From: Oscillospiraceae bacterium
GTDB lineage: Bacteria; Bacillota; Clostridia; Oscillospirales; Oscillospiraceae
DNA: 64,000 nucleotides
Reading direction: 5' to 3'
Assembly: GCA_017397835.1 (NCBI GenBank)
Contig: JAFQHV010000041.1
Span: 62,001-126,000, forward strand
The number at the start of each line of letters is the position of its first letter. Position 1 is the first letter of the stretch. A model generated the notes under the pieces. That model ran no database searches and was not told the origin of the DNA. It was given only the letters and a program-made list of their open reading frames with translations. Positions 25,221 through 33,690 of this stretch are shown here, in pieces. A program made the translations under genes and the position numbers.

Positions 25221-25357
25221 CTGATCACTTCCTTGTTTTTTGTTATACCACAGTGCTACTGTAAAAACAAGCTTTTTCCCTCATTTTCAACTCGACAAAA
25301 CACCTTGCCTGTGTTATATTATGTTGTCGTATCCCAACGCACAAGGAGGGGTTTCCC

Positions 25358-25855
25358 ATGAAAAACAAAAGGCTTCACAAGCTGGTTCTGACCGCGCTGT
25401 TTGCCGCCATGACCACCGTCGCTACCCTCATTCTTCAAATTCCCATCCCCGGGGGCGGCTACGTCAACCCCGGCGACTGCATCATTCTGCTGTGTGCCTG
25501 GGTCCTCGGTCCCGCCGCCGGCGCGGCCGCGGGCGGACTGGGCGCCGCTTTGGCCGACCTGCTGTCCGGCTACGCCCTCTACGCCCCCGGCACCCTGATC
25601 GTCAAGGCGCTGATGGGCCTGTGCGCCGGTATCTTCCTGTGCAGACGCACCGCCCGCCTGTCCCTGCGCCTTTTGGGCGGCGCGGTGGCCGAGGCGGTGA
25701 TGGTGCTGGGCTACTTCGCCTACGAAGCGGCAATTCTCGGCGTCGGTCCGGGTGCCGCTGCCGGCATCCCCGGCAACGCCATTCAGGCCGCCTTCGGTCT
25801 GGTGGCCGCCGCGGCCATCTACCCCCTGCTGCGCCGCCTGACCCGAATCAAATAA
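25358..25855 (+). CDS. ECF transporter S component
   Basis: A 165-residue protein with five to six hydrophobic helices and the N-terminal LVLTALFAAMTTVATL start with small-residue helix typical of S components that dock on a shared EcfA-A'-T module. PGDCIILLCAWVLGPAAG resembles the branch with unknown or vitamin-type ligands. The substrate cannot be read from sequence. AAGGAGG precedes the ATG, and the next gene follows 18 bp on. Confidence 0.8.
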   Translation: MKNKRLHKLVLTALFAAMTTVATLILQIPIPGGGYVNPGDCIILLCAWVLGPAAGAAAGGLGAALADLLSGYALYAPGTLIVKALMGLCAGIFLCRRTARLSLRLLGGAVAEAVMVLGYFAYEAAILGVGPGAAAGIPGNAIQAAFGLVAAAAIYPLLRRLTRIK

Positions 25856-25873
25856 ACTCACGAGGGCTTCTCT

Positions 25874-26653
25874 ATGGACTATAATTTCCACACCCACACC
25901 GCCCGGTGCAACCACGCCACCGGCACCGACGAGGAGTACGTCCTGCGGGCCATCTCCTGCGGCATCAAGGATATGGGCTTTTCCGACCATATGCCTCTCT
26001 CCTTTGCCGATGGGCATGAGTCCGGCTACCGCGTCCCCATCGCTCAGGTAGGCGATTATATGGCCTCCCTGTCTGCGCTGCGCGAGAAGTACAGGGGGCA
26101 AATCAACCTGCACATCGGTTTTGAAATGGAGGTCTACCCCAGCCGCTTTGACGAGATGGTCACGCTGGCAAAAGGCTATGGCGCGGAGTATCTGCTGCTG
26201 GGTCAGCATTACATCGGAGAGGAGTGGCCCGACGGCTTTTACCCCTTGATGCCCAGCGACGACCCGGCTCAACTGGCGGAATACACCGACTGCGTGGTGA
26301 CCGGCATCGAAAGCGGCCTGTTCACCTACGTGGCCCACCCTGACCTGTTCAACTACACCGGCGACGACCTGGACCTCTACCGACAGCAGGCGCTTCGCAT
26401 CTGCGAAGCTTCCCTTGTGCACGACGTTCCTCTGGAAATCAATGTGCTGGGCATTCGAAATCAGCGCACCTATCCCAGAGCCGACTTTTGGGCCGTGGCC
26501 GGCCAGGTGGGCTGCCCCGTCACCTTCGGTCTCGATGCCCACACCCCCCATCAAGCCGCCTATGACGAGGACTCCATGGCCGTGGCGAAGGAGCTGGTGC
26601 AGAAATTCCACTTGAACTACATCGACAAACCCAAACTGATTTTGCTGAAATAA
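25874..26653 (+). CDS. PHP-domain phosphatase, histidinol-phosphatase (HisJ) type
   Basis: A 259-residue PHP-domain enzyme with the metal motifs HTHTARCNH, GFSDHMPL, GFEMEV, GQHYI, VAHPD and DAHTPH, covering the full ligand set of trinuclear HisK/HisJ enzymes. It probably hydrolyses L-histidinol phosphate, but no his genes are nearby, so another phosphate ester is possible. It is likely cotranscribed with the S component. Confidence 0.8.
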   Translation: MDYNFHTHTARCNHATGTDEEYVLRAISCGIKDMGFSDHMPLSFADGHESGYRVPIAQVGDYMASLSALREKYRGQINLHIGFEMEVYPSRFDEMVTLAKGYGAEYLLLGQHYIGEEWPDGFYPLMPSDDPAQLAEYTDCVVTGIESGLFTYVAHPDLFNYTGDDLDLYRQQALRICEASLVHDVPLEINVLGIRNQRTYPRADFWAVAGQVGCPVTFGLDAHTPHQAAYDEDSMAVAKELVQKFHLNYIDKPKLILLK

Positions 26654-26657
26654 GCGC

Positions 26658-26694
26658 AAAAAAGCCGTGAGCGACGCTCACGGCTTTTCTTTTA
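26658..26694. terminator. Bidirectional intrinsic terminator
   Basis: Stem AAAGCCGTGAGC/GCTCACGGCTTT followed by CTTTT. Confidence 0.88.
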
Positions 26695-27240
26695 TTCCAC
26701 AGGGACCACTTTCAAATGCAGCTTCTGCATCCAGCGCTCCACCCGCTCCCGGGGCAGCAGCAGATTGATCACCAGCGCCACGGCAAAGCCCACGCCGGTG
26801 TCAAACATACGGTTCAGGGAGTAGGAAATGTAGGTTTCCACCGGGGTGTTGAACAGGATGATGCACAGCACCACGCCACCGGGCTGGATCCCGCCGGGCC
26901 ACTTGAACACACGACAGGCTATAATGAGCAAAACCACGCCCAGAAACAGCAGGGGGGCCAGCAGCAGGTTGGTCTGTCCGTCGGGGTAAAAGCAGATGTG
27001 GATGCGGAACATGGCCATGCCGATCAGGCCGCCGATGATGGTACCGAAAAAGCGGTTGCCTCCGCTGAGCCAGGAGTTGCCCATGTCCGTACCCAGACCG
27101 AAAATGGCGCCGATACAGGCAAAGGCGGGGCTGCGGTGAAAGGGCAGGTACAGCAGGGCGCACAGGGCGGCCGCCAGGGCGGTCTTCACGTTGCGCATGC
27201 CCACGTGCAGATAGCGTTTGATTTGGGACATTCCTATCAT
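26692..27240 (-). CDS. Aromatic acid exporter/FUSC-like membrane protein
   Basis: About 182 residues with five or six helices and the GMRNVKTALAAALCALLYL opening seen in ArAE_1 (YgaE-type) proteins, followed by FGLGTDMGNSWLSGGNRFFGTIIGG. Only the membrane domain is present, without the C-terminal soluble part. It may export small aromatic or organic acids. An ATG at 27240 is chosen; an ATG nine bases on is equally possible. Confidence 0.7.
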   Translation of the reverse strand: MIGMSQIKRYLHVGMRNVKTALAAALCALLYLPFHRSPAFACIGAIFGLGTDMGNSWLSGGNRFFGTIIGGLIGMAMFRIHICFYPDGQTNLLLAPLLFLGVVLLIIACRVFKWPGGIQPGGVVLCIILFNTPVETYISYSLNRMFDTGVGFAVALVINLLLPRERVERWMQKLHLKVVPVE

Positions 27241-27365
27241 CTTCTTCCAACAAAATACGCAGTAGATTATAGCACGCCCGCCGGGTTTGTCCAGCCTTTT
27301 TTTCATTTTCGGAGATATCCCTGTTTTCCCACCCAATTTTTCCCGTCCGTTGTGGCTTTTTTATA

Positions 27366-27394
27366 TTGAAAGGGTGGCAAATGTATGTTACAAT
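27366..27394 (+). promoter_or_regulatory. Sigma-A-type promoter
   Basis: TTGAAA and TACAAT with a 17-bp spacer, 33 bp before the ATG at 27428. Confidence 0.65.
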
Positions 27395-27427
27395 GGCCGC
27401 GACAACACGCAGAAAGGAGCATTTTTT

Positions 27428-27715
27428 ATGCCCGAATTGCTAGAAATCGTGATGCTGCTGTGCTTCGGCGCCTCCTGGCCCATCAACGCGGTGAAGTCCT
27501 ACAAGGCCCGCACCGCCAAGGGCAAGAGCATTTTCTTCCTGCTGCTCATCGAGCTGGGCTACATCGCCGGTATCAGTGCCAAGCTGCTGAACCCCGCCTT
27601 TGACTTCGCCGGCAAGTGGTACGTGCTGTTTTTCTACGTGCTGAACTTCCTCATGGTGGGTGTGGACGTGGCCATCTATTTCCGCAACCGCAGACTGGAT
27701 AAGCAGGCTGCCTAA
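27428..27715 (+). CDS. Small three-helix membrane protein, PQ-loop/SemiSWEET-like
   Basis: A 95-residue protein with three hydrophobic helices. The first carries GASWPINAVKSYKARTAKGKS, close in form to the PQ-loop of half-transporters that dimerise to carry sugars, although Pro-Ile-Asn replaces the classical Pro-Gln. AAAGGAG precedes the ATG. An inverted repeat (TAGGTCGGT/ACCGACCTA, about 27732-27756) lies between it and the next gene. Substrate unknown. Confidence 0.65.
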   Translation: MPELLEIVMLLCFGASWPINAVKSYKARTAKGKSIFFLLLIELGYIAGISAKLLNPAFDFAGKWYVLFFYVLNFLMVGVDVAIYFRNRRLDKQAA

Positions 27716-27800
27716 ATCCGACCCGTTACGGGTAGGTCGGTCAAATCAACCGACCTAAAACCGTTTTAAATTAAAAAACAAAACGAAATGAGGCTTACTT

Positions 27801-28919
27801 ATGGAACATTACATCGTAGCTCGCAACGCCGACAGCCTGTTCCCCTATCAGGGCTGGCCCACCATCGCCCGGGACGGCAACGGCGTGCTGTACGCCGCCG
27901 TGTCCGGCCACCGTTTGGGCCACGTGTGCCCCTTCGGCAAGAACTACCTGTACATCAGCCGTGACGAGGGTAAGACCTGGTCCGTGCCCCTGGTGGTCAA
28001 CGACACCGCCCACGACGACCGCGACGGCGGTCTGTGCGCCTGGGGCGACGGCAACCTGCTCATCACCTGGTTCCACAACTCCAAGGAACTCTACCGCAGC
28101 CGCGCCCTGCTGGCCGAGGATCAGCCCGTCAACAACGGCGCCGCCGCCATGCCCATCTCCTACGCCGCCTACGATATGTGGGATCAGCTGCCTCTCGAGC
28201 GTATGCAGGAGAACTATGCCTTCACCCGCCGCTCTCACGACGGCGGCATGACCTGGGACGAGCCTACCCCCGTCCTCTTCTCCGCTCCCCACGGCCCCGT
28301 CCGCACTGTCAGCGGCCGCATGCTGTACGCTGGCTTGACCTCTCACCGTCTGGTCACCGATGCAGAGCCCAAGCGCCGCATCGCTCTGATGGAGAGCTTT
28401 GACGACGGTAAGACTTGGGAGCGCCTGTGCCTGGTGCCCGAGCTGCCCGATGCCGATGCCTCCGACCCCTGTGAGCCCCACTGCGTGGAGCTGCCCAACG
28501 GCGAGATCCTTATCGTCATCCGCTCCTGGCGCACCGAGTCCAAGAAGCTGAATCTGTACCTGACCCGCTCCGTGGACGGCGGCAAGACCTTTGAGGTCCC
28601 CCAGCCCATCGAGGGTCTGTACGGCGCCCCCGGCCACCTGCTGCTGCACTCCTCCGGTGCTGTCATCCTCACCTACGGCGTGCGCTTCAGCGACGAGAAG
28701 CCCATCGGCTCCTACGCCCGCGTCAGCTATGACAACGGCCACACCTGGGGCGAGGAGTTCATGGTCGGCAAGCCTTCTCCCACCTGGGACCACGGCTACC
28801 CCTCCACCGTGGAGCTGTCCGACGGCAGCCTGTACACCCTGTACTATCAGCGCGCCTACGACACCGACGAGTTCAACTCCCTGCTGGGCTGCCACTGGCA
28901 GCTGCCCGAGAAGCCCTAA
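27801..28919 (+). CDS. Cytoplasmic Asp-box (sialidase-fold) glycosidase-like protein
   Basis: A 372-residue six-bladed beta-propeller with five Asp-box motifs: SRDEGKTW, SHDGGMTW, SFDDGKTW, SVDGGKTF and SYDNGHTW. This is the sialidase (GH33) fold, but the usual RIP arginine motif is not visible and there is no signal peptide, so it may act on imported oligosaccharides or be a related hydrolase. It faces the three-pair cluster and contains residues such as WRTE and Tyr/Glu near the C-terminus that could form the active site. The exact activity is uncertain. Confidence 0.7.
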   Translation: MEHYIVARNADSLFPYQGWPTIARDGNGVLYAAVSGHRLGHVCPFGKNYLYISRDEGKTWSVPLVVNDTAHDDRDGGLCAWGDGNLLITWFHNSKELYRSRALLAEDQPVNNGAAAMPISYAAYDMWDQLPLERMQENYAFTRRSHDGGMTWDEPTPVLFSAPHGPVRTVSGRMLYAGLTSHRLVTDAEPKRRIALMESFDDGKTWERLCLVPELPDADASDPCEPHCVELPNGEILIVIRSWRTESKKLNLYLTRSVDGGKTFEVPQPIEGLYGAPGHLLLHSSGAVILTYGVRFSDEKPIGSYARVSYDNGHTWGEEFMVGKPSPTWDHGYPSTVELSDGSLYTLYYQRAYDTDEFNSLLGCHWQLPEKP

Positions 28920-28932
28920 CCGACAAACAAAA

Positions 28933-28967
28933 AAACAACCGACTGCGTTGCAGTCGGTTGTTTTTTA
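28933..28967. terminator. Bidirectional intrinsic terminator
   Basis: Stem ACAACCGACTGC/GCAGTCGGTTGT followed by six T. Confidence 0.9.
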
Positions 28968-28976
28968 TTGTCTTTG

Positions 28977-30338
28977 TTACTTGCGCATCTCGGCCAGCAA
29001 CTTGTCGGCGCCGTCGATAATGTCCTGCGCCACAGTGGACACGTATCGGGAGCTGCGGGCCTCGTAACCGCCCTCCTCAAAGGCATCCCTCATGGGGAAG
29101 TAACCCTCAAATCCATTGGTAATGCAGGTGGGCAGAATCAAATCCCAACCCTCGTTGTCCTTGATACCCACGCCGATACCGGTAAAGGGTTCACCGGGGA
29201 CACCGACGAAGGCCACGCTGCCAATGCGCACGCCGGTCAGCTCCAGGGTGAACTTGTCCGGACCGTTCTCCAGCATGCACATGCGGGTGGCCTCGGCCAC
29301 CACAGTGGTCAGCTCCATAGCCTCATAGGGAATCAGGTCGTCGCGACCCTCATCGTGCAGTCGCTTGTACTCCCGGGCCAGGGGCATCTCCTCCGGCTTG
29401 GGCCTGTTGGCCTGCACATCAACGAATTGATGGGCAACAGCCACCGTGTCCACATCCACGTACTCCACCTTGTCATAGACCTGCAGGATGGTACCGGCCA
29501 GGGCGCGTCCCACAAAGCGGGCCATGCCGGGGCTCTTCATCTCGTCGTCAAAGCTGATTTCGGTGTCATTCATATCGCCGCCGGAGGGGTGCACGTTGGT
29601 ACTGCCCACGTCACCCTGGGCACCCACCAGGCACATGACCTTGGTGCCGTCCAGTGTCTGCTCAATGGTCTTGCGGGTCCAGTGGGGCCAGTCGGCGCTG
29701 AGCAGCTCGCCATTAACGGTGTCGGCGTGGACGCCGTAGTTCAGGATGACCACGCTCTCGCCGCCCTCACGGTCAAAGCGCAGCACGTTGACACGCTGGT
29801 CCAGCTCACCGATGGGATGGTCGATGTTGGGGTCGTTGATGGGGGGGCAGGTCATGGTGCTGCCGTCCTTCATCTTATAGCGGCGGATGTAGGCCACACG
29901 GTCGGGGGCGTGACCCACGGCAAAGCCCATGCGGGCGGGCTTCATGTCGGCAACGGCCAGCACCGCCAGATCGCACAGGCGCGCTTCCAGAAAGTCCACA
30001 TATCTGCGCAGCTGCTCCGCATCCATGGGGAAGCGGTCGGAGTACAGCAGCATGGGCCCGGTGTGGGTGTGAGTGGCGGTCAGGTAGATGTTTTCCGCAG
30101 GAATACCGGCCGCCTCGGACATAGCGGCGCGGAAACGGTCACACAGTTCCGCCTCGATACCGCACAGATCCGTGCTGACCAGCAGCGCGGGAGCCTCGCC
30201 ACAGCTCAGGGCCAGGGCGCTGGCCTCCAGAGGGTCCAGGATGCCCTTGGCGTAGCGGGCAATGTAATAGCCACGCACGGCGATGCCAAGGGGCGGGGTA
30301 ATATCCACGCGGGCATATCCGGCTTTCAATGTGTTCAT
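28977..30338 (-). CDS. Ceramidase-like (PF04734-type) hydrolase, copy A
   Basis: A 453-residue cytoplasmic protein related to the N-terminal catalytic domain of neutral ceramidases: it opens AGYARVDITPPLG and has the zinc motif ATHTHTGP (His90, His92), NYGVHADTVNG and QGDVGSTN. It lacks the signal peptide and C-terminal Ig-like domain of true ceramidases, so cleavage of another amide is likely. It is the last gene of the AraC-led cluster and a close tandem copy of the protein encoded at 30404-31777, with most residues identical. A stem-loop terminator follows. Confidence 0.8.
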   Translation of the reverse strand: MNTLKAGYARVDITPPLGIAVRGYYIARYAKGILDPLEASALALSCGEAPALLVSTDLCGIEAELCDRFRAAMSEAAGIPAENIYLTATHTHTGPMLLYSDRFPMDAEQLRRYVDFLEARLCDLAVLAVADMKPARMGFAVGHAPDRVAYIRRYKMKDGSTMTCPPINDPNIDHPIGELDQRVNVLRFDREGGESVVILNYGVHADTVNGELLSADWPHWTRKTIEQTLDGTKVMCLVGAQGDVGSTNVHPSGGDMNDTEISFDDEMKSPGMARFVGRALAGTILQVYDKVEYVDVDTVAVAHQFVDVQANRPKPEEMPLAREYKRLHDEGRDDLIPYEAMELTTVVAEATRMCMLENGPDKFTLELTGVRIGSVAFVGVPGEPFTGIGVGIKDNEGWDLILPTCITNGFEGYFPMRDAFEEGGYEARSSRYVSTVAQDIIDGADKLLAEMRK

Positions 30339-30403
30339 ACGAAATTCTCCTCATTCCAAAGGGGGCGGCACCTGCCCGGCAGATGCCGCCCATTGCGTTT
30401 TGC

Positions 30404-31777
30404 TTACTTGCGCATCTCGGCCAGCAGCTGGCTGCCGCCGGCGATGAGATCCTCGGCCACGCCGGCAACAAAGTTGGAGGAGCGGGCCTCGTAGCCGCCC
30501 TCGTCAAAGGCGTCCTTCATGGGGAAGTAACCCTCGTTGCCGTTGGTCAGGCAGGCGGGCATGATCAGGCGCCAGCCCTCGTTGTTCTTGATGCCCACGC
30601 CGATGCCGGTGAAAGGCTCGCCGGGGATGCCCACGAAGGCAACCTCGCCGATGCGCAGACCGGTCACGTCCAGCTTAAAGGTCTCGGGGCCGTTCTCCAG
30701 ACGGCACATACGGCCGGCCTCGGCCACCACGGTGGTCAGTTCCATAGCCTCGTAGGGGATCAGGTCGTCACGACCGGCATCGTGCAGCTCCTTGTACTTG
30801 TGGGCCAGGGGCAGCTCCTCGGGTTTGGGGTTGTTGGCCTTGACCTCCACGATGCGGTGCAGTATGGACACCGTGTCCACGTCGATGTACTCCACCTTGT
30901 CAAACAGCTGCAGGATGGTGCCGGCCAGAGCGCGGCCGATGAAACGGGCCATGCCGGGGCTCTTCATCTCGTTGTCAAAGCTGATCTCGGTGTCGTTCAT
31001 ATCGCCGCCGTCGGGGTAGACATGGGTGCTGCCCACGTCGCCCTGGGCGCCCACGATGCACAGCACCTTGGTGCCGTCCAGAGTGTCGGCGATGGTCTTG
31101 CGCACCCAGTGGGGCCAGTCGGCGCAGATCAGCTCGCCGTTGACGCAGTCGGCGTGCAGACCGTAGTTCAGCACCACGATGCTCTCGCCGCCCTCCCGGT
31201 CGAAGCGCAGCACGTTGACCCGCTGGTCCAGCTCGCCGATGGGGTGGTCGATGTTGGGGTCGTTGATGGGAGGGCAGGTCATGGTGCTGCCGTCCTTCAT
31301 CTTATAGCGGCGGATGTAGGCAATGCGGTCGGGAGCATGACCCACGGCAAAGCCCATGCGGGCGGGCTTCATGTCGGCAACGGCCATCACAGCCACATCG
31401 CACAGACGCTCCTCCAAAAAGTCCACGTAGCGGTTGACCTGCGCCATCTGCTCCGCAGTGGGAGTGAACATCTCCACCTCTTCCACCAGCATGGGGCCGG
31501 TGTGGGTGTGGGTGGTGTGCAGGAAGATATTGTCGGCGGAGATGCCGGCAGCCTTGGCCATAGCGGCACGGAAGCGGGCGCCCATATCGGCGTTGATGCC
31601 GCCGTTGTCCACGCCCACCAGCAGGCAGGGGTCCTCACCGCAGCTCAGGGCCATGGCATGGACTTCCAAATCGTCCACAAAGCCCTTGGCAAAGCGGGGC
31701 ACAAAGTAGCCGTAAATGCCGATGCCCAGAGGGGGATTGATGTTTACGCCGGCATAGCCGACTTTCAGAGTATTCAT
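30404..31777 (-). CDS. Ceramidase-like (PF04734-type) hydrolase, copy B
   Basis: A 457-residue paralogue of the downstream gene, carrying the same start AGYAGVNINPPLG, zinc motif TTHTHTGP and NYGLHADCVNG. The two copies differ mainly in the N-terminal 130 residues (for example DNGGINAD against DLCGIEAE), which line the active site, so they may handle different but related substrates. AAGGAGG precedes the ATG. The stop is 65 bp from the next gene. Confidence 0.8.
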   Translation of the reverse strand: MNTLKVGYAGVNINPPLGIGIYGYFVPRFAKGFVDDLEVHAMALSCGEDPCLLVGVDNGGINADMGARFRAAMAKAAGISADNIFLHTTHTHTGPMLVEEVEMFTPTAEQMAQVNRYVDFLEERLCDVAVMAVADMKPARMGFAVGHAPDRIAYIRRYKMKDGSTMTCPPINDPNIDHPIGELDQRVNVLRFDREGGESIVVLNYGLHADCVNGELICADWPHWVRKTIADTLDGTKVLCIVGAQGDVGSTHVYPDGGDMNDTEISFDNEMKSPGMARFIGRALAGTILQLFDKVEYIDVDTVSILHRIVEVKANNPKPEELPLAHKYKELHDAGRDDLIPYEAMELTTVVAEAGRMCRLENGPETFKLDVTGLRIGEVAFVGIPGEPFTGIGVGIKNNEGWRLIMPACLTNGNEGYFPMKDAFDEGGYEARSSNFVAGVAEDLIAGGSQLLAEMRK

Positions 31778-31812
31778 AGCATATACCTCCTTATGGGGTG
31801 GTCAGGGGCAGC

Positions 31813-32697
31813 TTACAGCTCGCCGACCTTCTCCATGGCGGCGCGAATCACGGCCACATTCTCGGGCTTGATGGGGTCATTGAGGTCGGGAGCGTGGTCG
31901 CCGGTGTAGCCCATCATGTTCATCGCCTCGCTGGCGCAGGGCCACAGATCGTGGGCAGCCATGGTGTCGCGCAGGTACAGAATGTTGTTCAGGCAGGTAG
32001 CAGCGGTATCGTAATCGTTGGCCTCCATAGCCTTGAACATCTTCTCGGTGTTCTTGGGGGTCAGGGGCAGCATGCCGTCCAGGCAGTTGGTGATGCCCCA
32101 CTTGTAGGCCACGTCGAAAGTATCCAGACCGGAGTAGACCATGATGAAGTCCTCGGGCACCTCGGGGTTCAGGGTCAGCTTGCGGAACATCTGGGTGTCG
32201 GCGGACTTGATGCCGATCAGGCTGGGGATCTCCTTGCGCAGGTTCAGCACGAAGTCGTAGGTGAACTTGAACTGAGTCACGCCGGGCAGGTCATAGACCA
32301 TGATGTTGTGCTTGGTAGCCGCGGCAATGCCCTTCAGGTAGTTCTTCACCTGATGGGGCTTGCAGGCGCTGTAATAGGGAGCGGTGAACACGAAAGCGGC
32401 CACGTCCAGATCCTCCATGGCGGCAACGCGCTCCTTGGCGCGGCAGATGGACACGTCCATGGCGCCCACGAACACGGGCACGCGGCCGGCAGCGGCGTCG
32501 ATGGCCACACGGGCAACCTCAACGCAGGTGCTGGGACGGATGAAGGCCTGCTGGCCCATGGAACCCATGCTCAACAGGCCCACGGCGCCGGCCTGAATCA
32601 TGTCTTCGATCTGCTTGCGGTAGCTGGCCTCGTCCAGGTTGCCGTTGGCATCGATGGGAGTCAGCAGAGCGGGAACAAATCCGGGTTTGAGTTTCAT
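31813..32697 (-). CDS. DHDPS/N-acetylneuraminate lyase family aldolase, copy A
   Basis: A 294-residue TIM-barrel class I aldolase with the Schiff-base lysine in IGIKSAD (Lys164) and the catalytic tyrosine in VYDLPG (Tyr135). The pyruvate carboxylate loop reads GSMGQ rather than GTTGE or GSTGE, so neither DapA nor NanA is assured; a 2-keto-3-deoxy sugar acid aldolase is possible. GGAGGT lies seven bases before the ATG. More than four fifths of residues match copy B by eye. Confidence 0.82.
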   Translation of the reverse strand: MKLKPGFVPALLTPIDANGNLDEASYRKQIEDMIQAGAVGLLSMGSMGQQAFIRPSTCVEVARVAIDAAAGRVPVFVGAMDVSICRAKERVAAMEDLDVAAFVFTAPYYSACKPHQVKNYLKGIAAATKHNIMVYDLPGVTQFKFTYDFVLNLRKEIPSLIGIKSADTQMFRKLTLNPEVPEDFIMVYSGLDTFDVAYKWGITNCLDGMLPLTPKNTEKMFKAMEANDYDTAATCLNNILYLRDTMAAHDLWPCASEAMNMMGYTGDHAPDLNDPIKPENVAVIRAAMEKVGEL

Positions 32698-32761
32698 AAT
32701 AAGTACCTCCAAAAATTATTTTATGTGTGAAAATTATATTGCTTACAAACGTTGGGGCGGC

Positions 32762-33646
32762 TTACAGCTCGCCGATCTTCTCCATGGCGGTGCGGATCAC
32801 AGCCACGTTCTCGGGCTTGATGGCGTTGCACCAGTCGGGGGCGTGGTTGCCGGTGCAGCCCATCAGGTTCATGGCCTCGCTGGCGCAGGGCCACAGATCG
32901 TGACCGGCCATAACGTCGCGTAGGTACACGATGTTGTTCAGGCAGGTGGCGGCGGTGTCGTAATCGTCGGCGGCCATAGCCTTGAACATCTTCTCGGTGT
33001 TCTTGGGGGCCAGGGGCAGCATGCCGTCCAGACAGTTCTTGATGCCCCACTTGTAGGCCACGTCGAAGGTATCCAGACCGGAGTAGACCATGATGAAGTC
33101 CTCGGGCACCTCGGGATCCAGGATCAGCTTGCGGAACATCTGGGTGTCGGCGGACTTGATGCCGATCAGGTTGGGCACTTCCTTGCACAGGCGCAGCACG
33201 AAGTTGTAGTTGAACTTGAAGCGGGTCACGCCGGGCAGGTCGTAGACCATGACGTTGTGCTTGGTGGAAGATGCCACCGCCTTGATGTAGTTGCTCATCT
33301 CGTCGAAAGACAGAGCCTCGTAGTAAGGGGCGGTGAACACGAAGGCGGCCACGTCGATATCCTCCATGGCGGCGATGCGGGCCTTGGCGCGGCAGATGGA
33401 CACGTCCATAGCGCCCACGAACACGGGCACGCGGCCGGCGGCGGCATCCACGGCCACACGGGCGGCCTGGGCGCAGGTTTCGGGGCGCAGGAACGCCTGC
33501 TGACCCATGGAGCCAAGGCTCAGCAGACCTACGGCGCCGGCTTGGATCATGCCTTCGATCTGCTTGCGGTAGCTGGCCTCGTCCAGATTGCCGTTGGCAT
33601 CGATGGGAGTCAGCAGGGCGGGAACAAATCCGGGTTTGAGCTTCAT
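32762..33646 (-). CDS. DHDPS/N-acetylneuraminate lyase family aldolase, copy B
   Basis: The 294-residue tandem twin of copy A, with identical Lys164 and Tyr135 contexts. The differences cluster at residues 110-128 (YYEALSFDEMSNYIK against YYSACKPHQVKNYLK), a region that shapes the substrate entrance in this family. The ribosome site and the first twelve codons are the same as in copy A, so the duplication included the leader. It lies in the middle of the AraC-led cluster. Confidence 0.82.
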   Translation of the reverse strand: MKLKPGFVPALLTPIDANGNLDEASYRKQIEGMIQAGAVGLLSLGSMGQQAFLRPETCAQAARVAVDAAAGRVPVFVGAMDVSICRAKARIAAMEDIDVAAFVFTAPYYEALSFDEMSNYIKAVASSTKHNVMVYDLPGVTRFKFNYNFVLRLCKEVPNLIGIKSADTQMFRKLILDPEVPEDFIMVYSGLDTFDVAYKWGIKNCLDGMLPLAPKNTEKMFKAMAADDYDTAATCLNNIVYLRDVMAGHDLWPCASEAMNLMGCTGNHAPDWCNAIKPENVAVIRTAMEKIGEL

Positions 33647-33690
33647 AATAAGTACCTCCAATTTTTATCTTAAGGTCTATATCTTACAAA

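Noticed and set aside
28968..31909. Two long plus-strand frames of over 500 codons
   Set aside because: They mirror the two ceramidase-like genes, resemble each other only because those genes do, and have no family motif.
31813..33646. Assembly duplication of the aldolase gene
   Set aside because: The copies differ at many positions spread over the gene, with amino acid changes concentrated in one region, so both are real.
31813..33646. Naming the paired aldolases dapA or nanA
   Set aside because: The carboxylate loop (GSMGQ) and context fit neither lysine synthesis nor a complete sialic acid operon, so only the family is given.
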